NCBI GenBank assembly: GCA_029747015.1
Contig: JAKOGI010002720.1
Span: 1 to 64,000, forward strand
Source: Carnegiea gigantea
Taxonomy: Eukaryota > Streptophyta > Magnoliopsida > Caryophyllales > Cactaceae
Length of the DNA: 64,000 nucleotides
Direction of reading: 5' to 3'
Shown here: positions 36,401-49,314 of the stretch, piece after piece
How positions within the stretch are numbered: the first letter of the stretch is position 1
Layout: every line of letters starts with the position of its first letter
Program-made: the position numbers and the translations under genes
The notes under the pieces: generated by a model
The model's input: the letters and a program-made list of their open reading frames with translations, nothing else
The model's database searches: none
Told to the model about the DNA's origin: nothing

Positions 36401-38040
36401 CGCAGATCATATTGCTTTCGTAGGTGCGCCTCTTCATGGGGACATTACAAGGTTGCTCCGTTTCTTTGATACGGTGTAAGGTACTAAGTGTGCCTTTACC
36501 TCATGAAGAAAGTCGATACCGAAATAAAAAAATTTCTTATTATTTAAGGGAGTAACAGTGATACTGACCTCACCTTTCCACTGATCGATTTGGATGGGGG
36601 TACCTCGGGTGACACCCTTGATTGGAAGGCTCTTCACGTTGGCTCCCTTCATTTATCCCCTTACCTCTGTATAAGAGAGGCCGACTTCCTCAGCAAGCTC
36701 TGTGGTCATATAGATAGTGTCGACTGCCGCATCTAGCAATACTTGGAGTGGCTTGCTATTGATGATGGTCTCCACATTTATACGCCTATGAGGTTGTCCT
36801 TCCAGCTGGCTTGAATGGAATTAAGTAGCTTGAAGGAGAGGATCTTTCTCTCTTCTTGCTCTTCTTTCCCTTGGATAAGGGCGGCAAGTGTGCCCTTCTT
36901 GGGAGATTCGAAAACTCGATGAGGTCCATTGCATAGGAAACATGAGTACTTCCTGGGTGCGTCATTCTTCTTGCCTTTCCCTTTGTCCTTAGAGGGTTTT
37001 CCCCTCTTGGGAGACTTGTCCCCGTCTCCCCCACCTTTGCCGCTTCCACCGTTCTTACTGCCTTGTCCCTTTAATGAGTCTCTCTTGAACTCGTTAAGTA
37101 GCTCAGCAGCGGCGATTACAGAGGTGAGGTCTTACGCACCACGCATCTCCAGCTCTACCTTAGCCCATCCACATAGGCCATTGAGGAAGCAAAACAAAGT
37201 ATCTTGCTCCCCCATGCTTAGGATTTTCATGAGAAGCTCCTGGAACTCCTTCACATATTCCTAAATATGACCCTCTTTTTGTTAGAGGCGTCTTAGCTTG
37301 GCCCTCGCTTCCCATTCTACATCCTTGGGGTAGAACTGTTCCTTAAGTTCCCTCTTGAATCCATCCCAAGTGGTGATAGGTTGGATTCTCGGTTGACATC
37401 GTCACACCTACGACGCCACCAAACAAGCGCTATGTTTTTGAGAGAGAAGGAAGCATGGCTTACCTTTTGGCCTTCATCCATGATGTCTACCACTCCAAAG
37501 TAGGCTTCAAGCTTCCAAAAGAAGTTATCTATCTCTCTTGTATTCCTTGCCCCATTGTATGTTGGAGTTTGGAGCACATTCACCTTTGGGGTGGTGGGCA
37601 CTTGTCCGATCAACCGTTGCCCATGTTGGTCACTGCGGTTATACACAACTTGAGTTGGACTTCCAAGGCTTCGATCCTAGCCTTGTGTGCATCCACCTCG
37701 GCCCCGTAGGCGACCACCTCGGCCCTACAAGCTTGAAGTTCAGATTCTTGGATGCTTGAAGGGCTTGGACCTCCTTGTCGACAGTGGTTGCTATGGATTT
37801 TACCACCTTTTACATCTCTCCACGAAGCTCCTTAAAGTCCCCCATAGACTCGACCTCCTTGATGCGCTTCTCCATGTCATCCACCCTACCCGTTAAGTCC
37901 GACATAGAGCGATTAATCTCTGTAAGCTTTTCGTCTACCAGGATCGACAAGTCCTTATTCTTATCCTTACCCTTCTTCCCTCCTTGTTGAGGGTTGCTGG
38001 TATCGGTGACACTTGAAGCTATGGATCTCCCAAACTGAGA
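33500..38040 (-). pseudogene. Gypsy gag-pol with chromodomain, heavily broken
   Basis: Recognisable pieces in minus-strand order follow. Coiled N-terminal gag is at 38,040-37,810 and retrotransposon gag at 37,646-37,317 (F-F-W-K-L-E-A-Y-F, L-V-W-W-R-R-R). A degenerate knuckle lies near 36,940, and a protease segment near 36,640-36,740 and 36,652-36,434. RT is at 36,437-35,525 (L-D-L-R-N-G-Y, F-G-L-T-N-A-P-A-S-F). The RT catalytic motif reads Y-L-N-D instead of Y-L-D-D. RNase H is at 35,588-34,990. Integrase HHCC is at 34,859-34,518 (H-L-G-I-H, C-Q-Q-N-K). Further integrase with stops follows. A chromodomain (E-L-L-V-K-W-K-G-L-P, then S-W-E-P) lies near 33,570-33,690. Numerous frameshifts and stops make it non-functional. 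Confidence 0.88.
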
Positions 38041-38053
38041 CTTTGATACCAAC

Positions 38054-38461
38054 TGTCACGGGTTGATAATTCACTCAAACTTAGACTTGTATGGCCTATC
38101 AAACTTTGTTTGGAACTTTTACTTTGTTTGCTAGTAAGCCTTGAAGGATGCTTAACTTAGACTTGAGAAGCCAAGTAAGCATCCACACACTCGAAAAGAA
38201 CTTAGAGAGAGAAAGTAGAGAGAGAGTTTGGGAGAATGCTTTGTATTGCACTTGAATGTTTAGTATACAAATGAGCCCCCTTGGGTTATATATACATACC
38301 CATCTCCTCAATAGACGGTGGAGATCTATTTGATTCTATGGTTTAAATCATACATCTAGGAACACACAAGTGTGGAATTGTGTGGAACCCTCTAGAACAT
38401 ACTCTAGAAAAATTTAGGGAAATTCAGGGTAGTCTAGAGTATTCTAGAGCAGTCCATGATA
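38054..38461 (-). repeat. 5' LTR of the gypsy element
   Basis: 408 bp, the partner of 33,042-33,476 with visible substitutions and a deletion of about 27 bases in the stretch around 38,360. The terminal CA at its right end has decayed to TA. Confidence 0.88.
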
Positions 38462-38465
38462 GGTA

Positions 38466-40023
38466 GCAGAGATTGGGTTGCTCTAAGTTAGAAGCATCCT
38501 CCACATATGATATGTATTGACATGATGCATGAATGTTTTCTCCATTAGAATTGGCAAAGAGAGCATTCAGAGCAGTGCCAAATATGACAACTTCTGTAAG
38601 TATCTGATTTCCATCCATATGCTCAGACTTAATGCTTTGACATAGTTGTGATACCATATCCTCAATCAGAATAAACGGAAACTCCTAATAGTGACTTTTG
38701 TATCTAGATGCCGTGAAGGATATGTAATGCATCCATACTATGTACGCCAGGATGCTTCGTGCTATCAATGTTATAGTGTTTGAATCTCTTGGCTCCTCAA
38801 ACGTTACGCAGATAACACAAAGGCAGTCAACAGATGCATAGTTCTTCATCCAATTCTCCAGAACACTCTAGGAAGCAATATTACAATGAAGGCAAATGTT
38901 ATTATGTATACCATAATGTCTAAAATGCATTTTCTTCCTAAATAGAAGACAATGAGAATATCACGCTCTAATAATTGTTTCGAGTTCAGCTTTTTGCCAC
39001 CCTCCCTCCCCCTCCCCCGAAAACCCTTCATCTTGCAAACAGAAGGCCCAAGGGACAGATAGCTTTAACTTTCGATATTGATCATAGCTAACTTTAAGCG
39101 AGCTTGTCCATTTTGGCCCTGGGCTTTGTCCATCCCTACAGATTTAGACTCCACCTCATTACAAATTGAACTTTATATTATCATTTATTATATTTGAGGA
39201 TGCATTAGGTTGGACCATTGTAACGAGGATTACATAGCATTGCACGCTCATCTTGTATCGCCCTTCCTGTACCCCCGGGGCAAAAAAGAGAGCAAGAGAT
39301 TAGTAAGAATCTGATGGTGGAGATTAATTGGCTACCATGTAGCACACGGATTCACAACGGTCTTTGTCTAGCGGGCATTGTGTTAAGTAACACATTGTTT
39401 ATCCTCGCATTGTCAAAATAAAGACTATGATTGGTCACTTCTGGATCTGGATAGATTAATCCAAATTCCAATCCATACTTTTAGAGTCCCTTCTAAATGA
39501 GATATGTCTATGTGTGTGCTTTTTTGGGGGGCGGCGGGTGTGGTTGGTTAGACATAACAGAGTTAACGTTTAGCTGCATAGAAATCGATTCCCTCGGATG
39601 GTTAGACCTAATATTAAGAAAATTAACTGCTTATCACTCAAGATATAGAGGATAACCTAAAGGGTAATTTCTTGGTGTTAATATCCATGATCGACCAGCT
39701 AAAATCATCGAAAACCAACATTTGTGACAGAAGAACCCTTTGGCTTCTCTACATTCACAATGATATCGTCAGATTTTTGCATGAACCAAATTGCAGTTTC
39801 TTAGTTGAATCCTTGTTAAACGACAATGAAGAACTGGCCTCTGATTCCCCTTACACTTGATCTAGCATTAATAGGACATCATTCAATACTTTCACAATTT
39901 ATGAAATTCTTACCAGAAAAAGAAAGGCAACTATAGAACCCAACCTACCGAATTTTTCGCTAATGGAGACTGAAAAGCAGTAATTGGCTCCTTTTCCTGT
40001 GTACATCAGGATGTTGATCAAAC

Positions 40024-40058
<35 letters not shown>

Positions 40059-40091
40059 CGAAGATGACGATGATGAAGATAATAATAATAA
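38466..40091. other. Unit B intergenic backbone with a GAT/AAT microsatellite
   Basis: Collinear with unit A 4,930-7,670, minus the hAT-like element at 5,991-7,007. A (GAT)n then (AAT)n microsatellite lies at 40,026-40,091, expanded relative to unit A near 7,640. No gene is seen. Confidence 0.7.
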
Positions 40092-40912
40092 TGTTAGGAT
40101 CAAATAATATGAAATTGGATGCAACAAGAAAGTATCATGAAATACGAAAATGGAAAGAAAAAATAAATCAGCACTAGGAACACCAAAATTTTATGTGGAA
40201 AATCCAAATTGGAAAAAACGTGCTGCGATAATCGAAAAATTCACTCTATGTTTGGAAAGTACAACTTGATCTCAAGGCAATGTGCTTGAGTAAGAGATTA
40301 ATAGGTGATTACAAATTTACTCAAAATACTCTCTTAAAACTAAGGACAAATAGTGAATAATTTTTTTGGTGTGGATGTAAGAAGGTGATGATGATTCTTG
40401 ATTGGTTGTGGATGATCAAGCTTAATTTTTTGGATGACCAAGTTTGAAGAAGATGATGAAGATTTATAGCGGCTTCCCTTAACCTCCAGCAATTAATTAG
40501 AAATAATTTGAAATAATTCTTGCCATAAACTTCAAAAATGGACCAAGAAAGGAGAGCCCAAAAGTCACCTAGGCTACAACGGACCATGGGATTGGGCACA
40601 AAAGGTCCGTGGAGCTCACTGGGCAAAAACGTTACTGCTGTTGCACTTGAAAGAAGATGGCAAAAGCTGTCGGGGCTGCACTGATGAAGGAGAAGGCCCA
40701 GGTAGTGAAACCAAAGAAGAAGCGAAGCTGGGCCTGCGCATGTGAGAGAAGCCCAAATAGCTCGCTCGGTCAAAGCAGGTCAACGAAGCTGGAACAGACT
40801 AGAATTCTAGGCCGTGTGAATAACAAGCCTGGCTGTGTTTTATTTTTTTTCACTTCTTGCTTAGCCCAAACCAAACAAATTGATTAATATTTTTGGGCCA
40901 ATTTCCTCAATA
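40092..40912 (-). repeat. 3' LTR of the Tork-like element
   Basis: 821 bp, direct partner of 59,106-59,924. It starts TGTTAGGATC on the + strand and ends CTCAATA (decayed from CTCAACA). Confidence 0.9.
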
Positions 40913-40919
40913 ATCTCCC

Positions 40920-43585
40920 CCTTGGACCAAAAATCCTCAATTACCGATATCGCCATAGAATCCCGAAGGACAGAGCCCCATAGGGCGGGGCCCGAAGGGC
41001 TATTAGAAACTGTGAATATCGACTAAGTCCAGGCAATGTTGGAACCTAGTAAAAGGACGTGGTTTGGTGAGCATGTTTGCGGGATTATCCGACTTATGAA
41101 TTTTTTTCACAATAATTTCCACTTGTGCAATAATATCCTGAATAAAATGGTACTTGACACTAATATGCGTGGTCTTGGAATGATAAGTATTATTCTTGGA
41201 AAGATGAATTGCACTTTAGCTATCAGAAAATACAATAATAGTACCTTGTGCAATGTCAAGCTCAATAAGATGAACTCATAACCATATAACTTCTTTAACA
41301 CCTTCAATTGCAGCGATATACTCGACTTCAGTTGTTGATAAGACTGCAATAGATTAAAAGGATGCTTTCCAAAGATAGTACCCATACATAAGGTGAAGAT
41401 ATAACCAGAAATAGAACACCTATGGTTAAGGTCACTACCATAATCAGAGTTAACATAGCCAATAACATCAAGGGTTGTAGACTTGGATTTATCAAACACC
41501 AAACACATATCAAGAGAACCCTTCACATATTGAAGAATCCATTTCACAGCATCCCAATGATCCTTAATAGGATTATGCATAAAGCAGCTCACAACACTAA
41601 CCGCGTGGGACAAATCAGGTCTAGTGCATACCATAGCATACATAAGACTACCAATTGCACTAGAATATAGAACATGAGACATTTTCTCAAATTCCTCTTC
41701 AGTTGTTGGACAAGAATTAGAAAACAATTTGAAATGAGCAGCTAAGGGAATATAGACCGACTGACAATCGCTCATATTGAACCCATCAAGTACTTTTTCG
41801 AGGTACTTTCTTTGGGATAGGAAGAGCTTACCAGTCTTGCATTATCTATGTATCTCCATACCAAGAATGTTCTTAGCTGCACCAAAGTCCTTCATTTCAA
41901 ACTCATCACTAAGTTAAGATTTCAATTTGTTGATCAAGGACTTATCCTTAGAAGCATTGGCATGTCATCAACATATAATGGCAAATATATGAATGAACCT
42001 TTAAATTGCTGAAAATAGACACAATTATCATAACGACATCGTGTATGCCCTTATCTTATCATAAAGGCATCGAATCTCTTATACCATATGTTGCGGAGCT
42101 TTTTTAAGGCCATAAAGAGATTTCTTCAAGCAGCATACAAGATTCTCCTTACCGGGAACCATAAATCCCTTGGGTTGATTTATATAGATCTCTTCCTCCA
42201 ACTTGCCATGAAGGAAAGCTGTTTTAACATCTATCCAACTCCAAGTTAAATAAAGTAACTAAAGCAAGCAGCACTCTAATGGAAGTATAACGAACAATAG
42301 GAGAGAATATTTCATTAAAGTCAATACTTTCCTTTTGGTTGCAACCACAAACAACCAAACGTGCTTTGCACCTTGCATCTTCAACCCCGGGGATGCCTTC
42401 TTTGTGCTTGTAGATCCACTTAGTGGTTAAGGCATGATGACCTTTAGGAAGTTTACATAACTCCCAAGTTCCATTCTTATGTAAACTCTCAATTTCTTCT
42501 TGCATTTCCATGAGCCAATTTGAGGAGTTAGGACAAGAGATAGCCTCTAAATAGGTTGAATTTTCAATACCTTCAGTATTCTCTTGTGCTACGACGAGTG
42601 CATAGGCTATCAACCCACTCTCATCATTAGTGGCATAACGAGCGAATTTTCTAATTGTTCTCCTTGATCTATCACAAGCAATAGAATATTTATCCTCCAT
42701 CTGAGGCTCATTGGGACTTGAGGTGCTCAGACTTGGCTCATCAATAGGAACCTTATTGGTAGAATAAGGTAATGTGGATGTACTACCTCTACCTTGAGTT
42801 AGAAGCTCTAACTCCTTCTTGTCACTGGTATCATATGGATCACCTGCTCCAGTCAAAGACGCAATAGACTCTTTCCCAAGAGAAAACATAGCAGATTCAT
42901 TAAATGTAACATCCTAACTTTGGATGACTTTCTTGGGACTAGGGCACCATAAACGATATCCTTTAGACTCGGATGCATAACCAAGAAACATTCACTTAAT
43001 AACCCTAGGAACTAGCTTGTCATCATTGACATGTGCATATGTAGGACATCCAAAAATTCTCAAAATAGAATGGTCAATGGAATTACCTGACGAAACCTCT
43101 TCTGGGATTTTGAAGTTAATATATGATTATGGAGAGCGATTCATAAGATAAGAAGTCGTTGAAACAGCCTCAGCCCAAAAATCTCGAAGGTGCCACAAAC
43201 CGACATTGGAGAGCATACATCGAGCTCTCTCTAGAAGAGTCTGGTGAATACGTTCAGTGATACCATTGTGTTGAGACTTCCTAACCAAAGCTTTGTGTCT
43301 AGCAATACCTTGAATGGCACAAAAGTCATTGAAGTCCGACTTACAAAACTCTAAACCATTATCTGTCCTAAGCTTTTTGATTTTTCTCCCAATCTAGTTC
43401 TTATCAAGGACCTTGAATTTCTTAAACATAGGGAATATTTCATTTTTATGTCTTAAGAAATAAATCTAGACCTTATGAGAGAAATCATCCACAAAAGTCA
43501 ACATGTAGCGTTTTCCTTCAAAAGAAGAGACTCTAGAGGAACTCCATAAATCAGAATGAATACAATCTAGGATACTCTTAGTACG
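40920..43585 (-). pseudogene. Pol part of the Tork-like element (integrase to RNase H)
   Basis: This is the downstream half of the polyprotein gene. Minus-strand pieces are an integrase core near 43,585-43,000 (H-S-D-L-W-S, F-V-D-D-F-S), then a linker, then RT at 42,889-42,224 (T-K-W-I-Y-K-H-K, K-A-R-L-V-V). The RT palm has Y-V-D-D near 41,965. The RT end and RNase H are at 41,775-41,107 (G-S-L-M-Y-A, C-T-R-P-D-L). Stops and shifts separate the pieces, so it is non-functional. The CACTA element separates it from the Gag half at 57,667-59,079. Confidence 0.88.
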
Positions 43586-43604
43586 GTACACTATAAGAAA
43601 AAGA

Positions 43605-43945
43605 CCAAATAAAGACGGAATCAGCGACGGAACACGGTTAATCAGTGACAGAATTTTAACATCAGCGATGGAATTAGCGACGGAATACGGTTGTCGGATT
43701 TTCGCTCGTCGCTAGGTACTCGGCGACGGAATTTTGAAATTTCGTCGTCATTGGCGACAGATTCAGCGACAGAAATTACGACATACTTTTTTTGGCGGGA
43801 GAAATTGGTGAGGCAGGGGGTGGCGACGGAATAACCATCCGTCGCCATTAGAGACGGAATCAGCAACGGATAGTTCATTCCTTCACCACCCCTGCCCCAA
43901 AAATTTTTTTTCTTCTGAATCCGTCACCATTCCGTCGCTAGGTTT
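43605..43945. repeat. Left subterminal repeat array of the CACTA element
   Basis: About ten copies of GCGACGGA-like motifs lie in both orientations (for example near 43,624, 43,677, 43,722, 43,823 and 43,932), some as inverted pairs. In En/Spm elements such subterminal motifs are bound by the TNPA-type protein; that role is inferred here. Confidence 0.8.
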
Positions 43946-44454
43946 CTCTTTTCTTAAAAATAAAATCGCTTGTTTTTGATCATATCCGTACATACATTTC
44001 AATCCCTGCGAGAAATTTACAAGATCTTCGCACTCAATCAACATCTAATGGCTTCGAATATGATTTCGTTCGAAGCGTTCTCAACAATTTCAAGCCACAC
44101 AAAGGTGGAATATCACATCTAACGCAACATTTCCAACCAAGAGTTTTCAATTCGCAAACCACAAGTTCCAAACAAAGTCTCTACATATCACAAACCACAA
44201 GTTCTAAATAAAGTCTCTACATATCACAAACCATAAATCCAAACAAACAAGAAGTGGCCAGTGATTGAGAATAAAGTTATATATATGTTTGCAGAAGAGG
44301 GAGAAGCAAGCGCCAAATAGGAGGGGAGTGAAATAAGCACCAGGGGAAGGGGAGTGAAATAAGCAGAAATGGGAGGGGAAGCAAGCAGTAAGATATGTAC
44401 TTTGGTAAACAACCAAGCAGAAGAGCCACCAGCTGAAGGAAAACTGCAACCAAC

Positions 44455-46445
44455 TCAATCACCAAGGTGAAGATCATCCTCATCCTCTTCCTCTTCCTCT
44501 TCCTCTTCCTCTTCCTTTGCCTCACCAGCTTCCTCATTGTGTTGCGATTGACGAGTAAATGGAGGCTGAGATCCCGAGCCAGACGCCTATTACATTTGAA
44601 AGAAAGGTTGGAGGCGCTGATCGATGCTCATCATTTGTTGGCTCAGTTGTTGGTTGCTTGGGTGAGCAATTTGTTGGATTCCTCCAGTTGCTTACATTTC
44701 TCTACAAGCACCGGTAGCTTTCAGCTTGTGAAGTTAGCTCACTCCCCAAGTTGGTCACTACACCCCTTAAGTCATTGAGTTCTTGTTGCGATGGCGTAGA
44801 ACTGCTACCTGCTGATAGACATTTCAGTGAAGTACGCATTAGTATTGCAATTAAGTAAATTCAATGTATAACCATGGTCATTGAAACTTCAATGTGAAAA
44901 TTGTACTGGATCTTTAAGTGGGACTGAAGTAACCGAATTTCCTTATGTTGACAGCCTCGTCACCAATGCCATAAATACGACCCTTCTTGTTCTTGAACGT
45001 CTTCACCCACAACTCATTTGGGTTTGGAAATGGCTGGTTTGGATCTTGAGAAGTGCCATCCCCAGTCCCTTGAGAGTTGATAACATTTTGAAAATTACAT
45101 TCAAAGGATTCCTATAATACCACAACATGCGCACGAAATCATGCATACTACAATTACTTAAAATAAAGTTCACAAGTTAATGTTGAACTACCAATGAAGA
45201 TTGAGAATAGCTAATTCCTTACATAAGTTTGTTGTGATTTCTTATCACCTAAGGGGCATTTTCCTTACCATGGAGTTTGTGAGTGCGACTGAATAATTCA
45301 ATAATGGTGGGCTCCGTCCCAAGTTGTTCCCTCTATGTACGTGCCAGAAACAATGATGTCAAGCACAACACAAAATACAGTATTAAACTTAAACAAATAC
45401 ATAGCAAACATTAATTCATTTACCAGACGCCGCCTATGCTCATGCATAGGGATCGAGCCACAAGTGTGGAGAGATGGGCCACCACTTTCTGGAGTTCCCA
45501 GTCGGTTCTTCTAGGCTATTTCACTGAATTTCTTGTAATGTTCATTCGCCCAGTGCTGTTGGAGTCCCTCCCATTGAGCATCACCGAGCCAAACAGGCTT
45601 CTTGTTATGCTTCCTTGCTTTACCAAAGAAGTCTCTCAAGCGTGCATTGCCTCGATTTTCAAAATTCCTTCTTATACGGTCCTCATAGAGCGAATCCCAA
45701 GTAAACCACTTCTGTAATTATGAAGACAAAAAAACACATCAAATAATACAATAGTAATTTATAATGTTCACAGAAACTGTTAATACGAAGTCACTGTAGT
45801 TACCTTGAACTCTCCAAACCACAAATCTCGTACTGGTTTGGGCACTTTGCTCTAAGTAGGCCAAGCTCTGTCAAATTTGCTTTGAAATATGAGCGAAATC
45901 CTACTAACAGCACCATCATTAGGGAGAAACTTAATTGAACATAACACATCAAATTGATTACTTATTATGCAAAATTCATGTAGTACTTCATAAGATATAA
46001 CAAATAAAGCCTTACCCGTTACCATCTAGCTCAATTCAAGTCTTAGCTCGAGTGCTCCCATGACTGGATTATGCTTTACTTTCACCACTTGCAATGTTCT
46101 CTTGGGACTGATTTGTGTTAGGGTGAGCGGGTTGGAGAGCAGGCTACACAGTGTGAACAACATGGGGGTTTGGAGGAATGTTGTAGGCAAATTGGCCGTA
46201 CATGGTGCTTTGGTTGAAAATGTATGAGGTTTGATGATGGAAAGCCCCAAATGGGGGAGGTAGTGGTCCTGAAATACTTGGTATGTAAGCAGCCATTGTG
46301 GCTCCTGACTGAACTGGTATATGAGGTACCTAGGGGGAAGATGGATCAATATCCATTGCGGTCTGATCTACGGCAGAGCTCCTACGCCCTCGTCCTCTAC
46401 CTCGAGGGGAGGACTTACCTCGACGAGAACTTGAATCTATACCTG
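44455..46445 (-). pseudogene. TNPA-like second protein of the CACTA element (Transposase_24)
   Basis: Minus-strand exons can be followed. An N-terminal basic R-G-R-G-R-G-R-R region (46,440-46,340) and a Pro-rich region come first. A block ending W-F-G-E-F-K meets a donor near 45,805. The next exon, after acceptor TTACAG near 45,715, reads K-W-F-T-W-D-S-L-Y-E-D and continues to H-T-C-G-S-I-P-M-H-E-H-R-R-R-L. A third exon reads L-G-T-E-P-T-I-I-E-L-F and T-H-K-L-H-G. This matches the plant Ptta/En/Spm transposase family (PF03004) as I remember it. A coiled-coil and a Glu-rich C-terminus ending at 44,455 follow; the Glu run is coded by a CTCTTC microsatellite (44,481-44,515). Several in-frame stops make it defective. 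Its expected role is binding the subterminal repeats. Confidence 0.7.
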
Positions 46446-48438
46446 AAATAGGTGACAACAAAGCCAAGTACAAATATATAATGATTGCACATATAAACTA
46501 TTTTTCTCATACATCATAATAGGTACGTAGGTTACATATATTTTGCAAAGCTCATTCAAACAATATAAGTAAAGTCACAACCAATTGTTTGACATGCAAA
46601 GTACTCAAACACATAAGAATTCATAACCACTCAATCATCTGCGTCCTCATCATCATCAATGTCGTTGTCATCATCATCATACAAATGTAAATTTTCTTCA
46701 GCTTCATCTGTTTCATTACCGTCATCCCACTCCCCCTCTTCATCATCCTCATCATTCTCTACCTCATCTATCTCGTCATTACCCTGAATGAATGAAAACT
46801 CTATTTCATCATTAACCTCTTCCGGTGGTGCACTTTTATCCACTAATGATGCAGGAATGACGTAATTCACAGGTTCGACGATAGTCGTTATGTCCGTTTG
46901 TTGGTACGCAGTAGGTAGAGTGTACTGCTAATCCACTCTCGCCCTTGGTTTGATTGTTATGACAACAAGCCAATTGGCTCTATCCCTTGAGCGATCTGCC
47001 TGTGGCATGAAGTATACTTGTGATGCGGTGTTTGGGAAGATAAATGGGTCGTACTTTCGGTACCTTCTTGTACGGTGGGCCTCAATAAGGTTGCTTACTT
47101 AGTGAGATTGTGTCCTATGATTCAATGTGGGGTCGAACCACACATCGTTTAAGTGGTTCGTCTACGTACTCAATTTGGACAATATCCTTTAGTACATCAT
47201 AATAATCATTCTCAATATCGCCTTCCCCAATGCCACAAACACTAACACCACAATTATATGTTCTCTTCCCGACACTTCGAGCTTCTGTATGGAATTTGAA
47301 TCCATTTACTCTATATGTCGTCTACGTCGACACATACCGCTTTGGTTTCACAGCCAATTGGCTCAGGTAGCAATGTTTGTCGATCTCGAATAGTTGAATA
47401 TAATACACCTAAGGTGACATAACATGTGGTTTTAATTAATACAATGCACTTAATTAACTGTTATGTTAAAATTATAAATAAATGAGTTATAATACTTACA
47501 TTCTCACTAAACCGATCTGCGAAATGAGTTTCGATGATGTTGTCGACATCTGCGTCGTTGACATTGGGACGTGCAGTTCTGACTTGTTCTGTGAAAATTC
47601 TATCACATTTTATGAAGCCTATTAATATACTTGCGCTATGAATGATAAACTTAATTGGAAGTGAAAATACCACTCACTCTATATAAGGTTTAACTTTATC
47701 ACAATTTAACAGCACGTGAAGATGGGTGGCAACATATTCGACAGCTGTGAGATACCTTGATCTTTCCCTACCCATAGCGGTCCCTTACGGTGCAAACACG
47801 GACAGAGTTGGAAAATGATTAATATGTTCATCGTCATCCTCATTTCTCCTGCACCTAGTGCACATGGACGGCACATTAGAGCCGAAGTAATAGGGGGCGA
47901 AGAATGTCCTCTCTGCCTCTAGGTATGCTTCTGTGATTGAACTTTCAGGACACGCTTGTTGCTTTATCTTTTTCTTCAATCGACCAAAGAACCTACCCAA
48001 TTCACAATTGCATTTACTTCTAAGTGATTCCACATATAAGAATTCATATAAGGTTTCATCTATTATAGTATAATTTACCTCTCAAATGGATACATCCGTC
48101 GGTATTGTACTGGACCACCTAGTTGAACCTCTTCTGCCAAATGCACTGGCAGGTGCTCCATTACATTGAAAAAGCCAGGAGGAAAAATGGTCTCCAACTT
48201 ATACAAAGTGATGACAATGTTGCAATACAGTTCCTCAAGCATATCCTCCCGCAATGTTGTTGAGCATAAGTTCTTGAAGAACTGGCTTATCTCAATAAGA
48301 GGTTTCAACACATCATCTGGGAGCGCACCAAATGCAATTGGTAAAAGAGTCTCTATGAAGACATGACAATCATAACTTTTCATGTTGTTGAACTTAGCCT
48401 CATTAGGGTCCACGATATTCCTCAAATTAGAGTAATAT

Positions 48439-48888
48439 TGTAACAACCCACGACTACCCGCCATCGAGATATTGTCCACCTTGGGGCTACACAGCTTACA
48501 CCAGGGCACGCTCACCCTGACTTCAGTGCACCCCTCATGGTTTTGTCCTCAAAAGGCGCCTCGATGGGTTGAGGTTTCCCCACGCTTATAAGGCGTGGTT
48601 CGTTCTCCTCAACTCCCGATGTGGGATACCTTCATCCACCCCCTCTCAGGGGCCGAGCGTCATCGCTGGCACATCGGGTCGGGTCCATAGCTCTGATACC
48701 ACTGTAACAGCCCACGACCACCCGCCATCGAGGTATTGTCTGCTTTGGGGCTACACAGCTCACACTAAGGCACGCTCACCCCGAGTCCAGTGCACCCCTC
48801 ACGGTTTTGTCCTCAAAAGGCGCCTCGATGGATTGAGGTTTCCCCACGCTTATAAGGCGTGGTTCGTTCTCCTCAACTCCCGATGTGG
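48439..48888 (-). mobile_element. TRIM units, reverse orientation (LTR-internal-partial LTR)
   Basis: A 200-bp LTR (48,439-48,638), a 64-bp internal segment (48,639-48,702) and a second LTR (48,703-48,888) that lacks about 14 bases at its far end. Read on the minus strand, the LTR has CCCACATCGGGAG, CCTTATAAGCGTGGGG and AAAGCGGACAATA-like motifs and ends GGTTGTTACA. The internal segment holds a primer-binding site (GTGGTATCAGAGC) and a purine tract. Confidence 0.85.
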
Positions 48889-49314
48889 CCCTTCCCCTAG
48901 GTTAACATCGTTCATTTCATATTGTCCGAAGCACATTATCTTAGCCACTTTAAAGCGTATGGGCCATAGCGGCTAATAATTTTGTTGTGTCTTTTGGTAA
49001 AATCGTTTAACATGTAACTCACACCATTTCTAAAGCATTTTAGGGGTTCCTCCCAAACATTGTTTGAGTAGCTAAAGTAGGCCATTGCTCGCTACTAGAC
49101 ATGGCTATTATTCATTTAAAACACATGAAAAGTCCTTTGCTAAAACATCACCTTTACACACACATGTTACATCTTAAACATACAAGGGAAAGGGGATACA
49201 CATATCACATTTAAACACTTCGTAATTATTTTAACATAATGAGCCACACGTGACCTCGCAATCCACACGATTGCGGTTAATTCACAACCCGAACTCCCTC
49301 CTCACAAGCACCGT

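Larger units (their letters stand above)
33042..38461 (-). mobile_element. Chromodomain Ty3/gypsy retrotransposon (Reina/Galadriel-like)
   Basis: The 5.4-kb element has LTRs at 33,042-33,476 and 38,054-38,461, flanked by GGTA at 33,038-33,041 and 38,462-38,465. A primer-binding site (minus strand TTGGTATCAAAG) lies at 38,041-38,053 and a purine tract AGGTGGGGGAGGA lies just inside the left LTR. The domain order on the minus strand is gag, zinc knuckle, protease, RT, RNase H, integrase, chromodomain. Small size, short LTRs and a C-terminal chromodomain point to a small chromovirus clade. The LTRs differ at many positions, so it is older than the SIRE-like element. Unit A has the empty site near 4,925. 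Confidence 0.9.

Noticed and set aside
44204..44537. Leu/Ser-rich and Arg/Lys-rich minus-strand ORFs at the end of the CACTA element
   Set aside because: The Arg/Lys run is an alternative frame of the CTCTTC microsatellite; the frame that continues the TNPA-like protein is the Glu-rich one.
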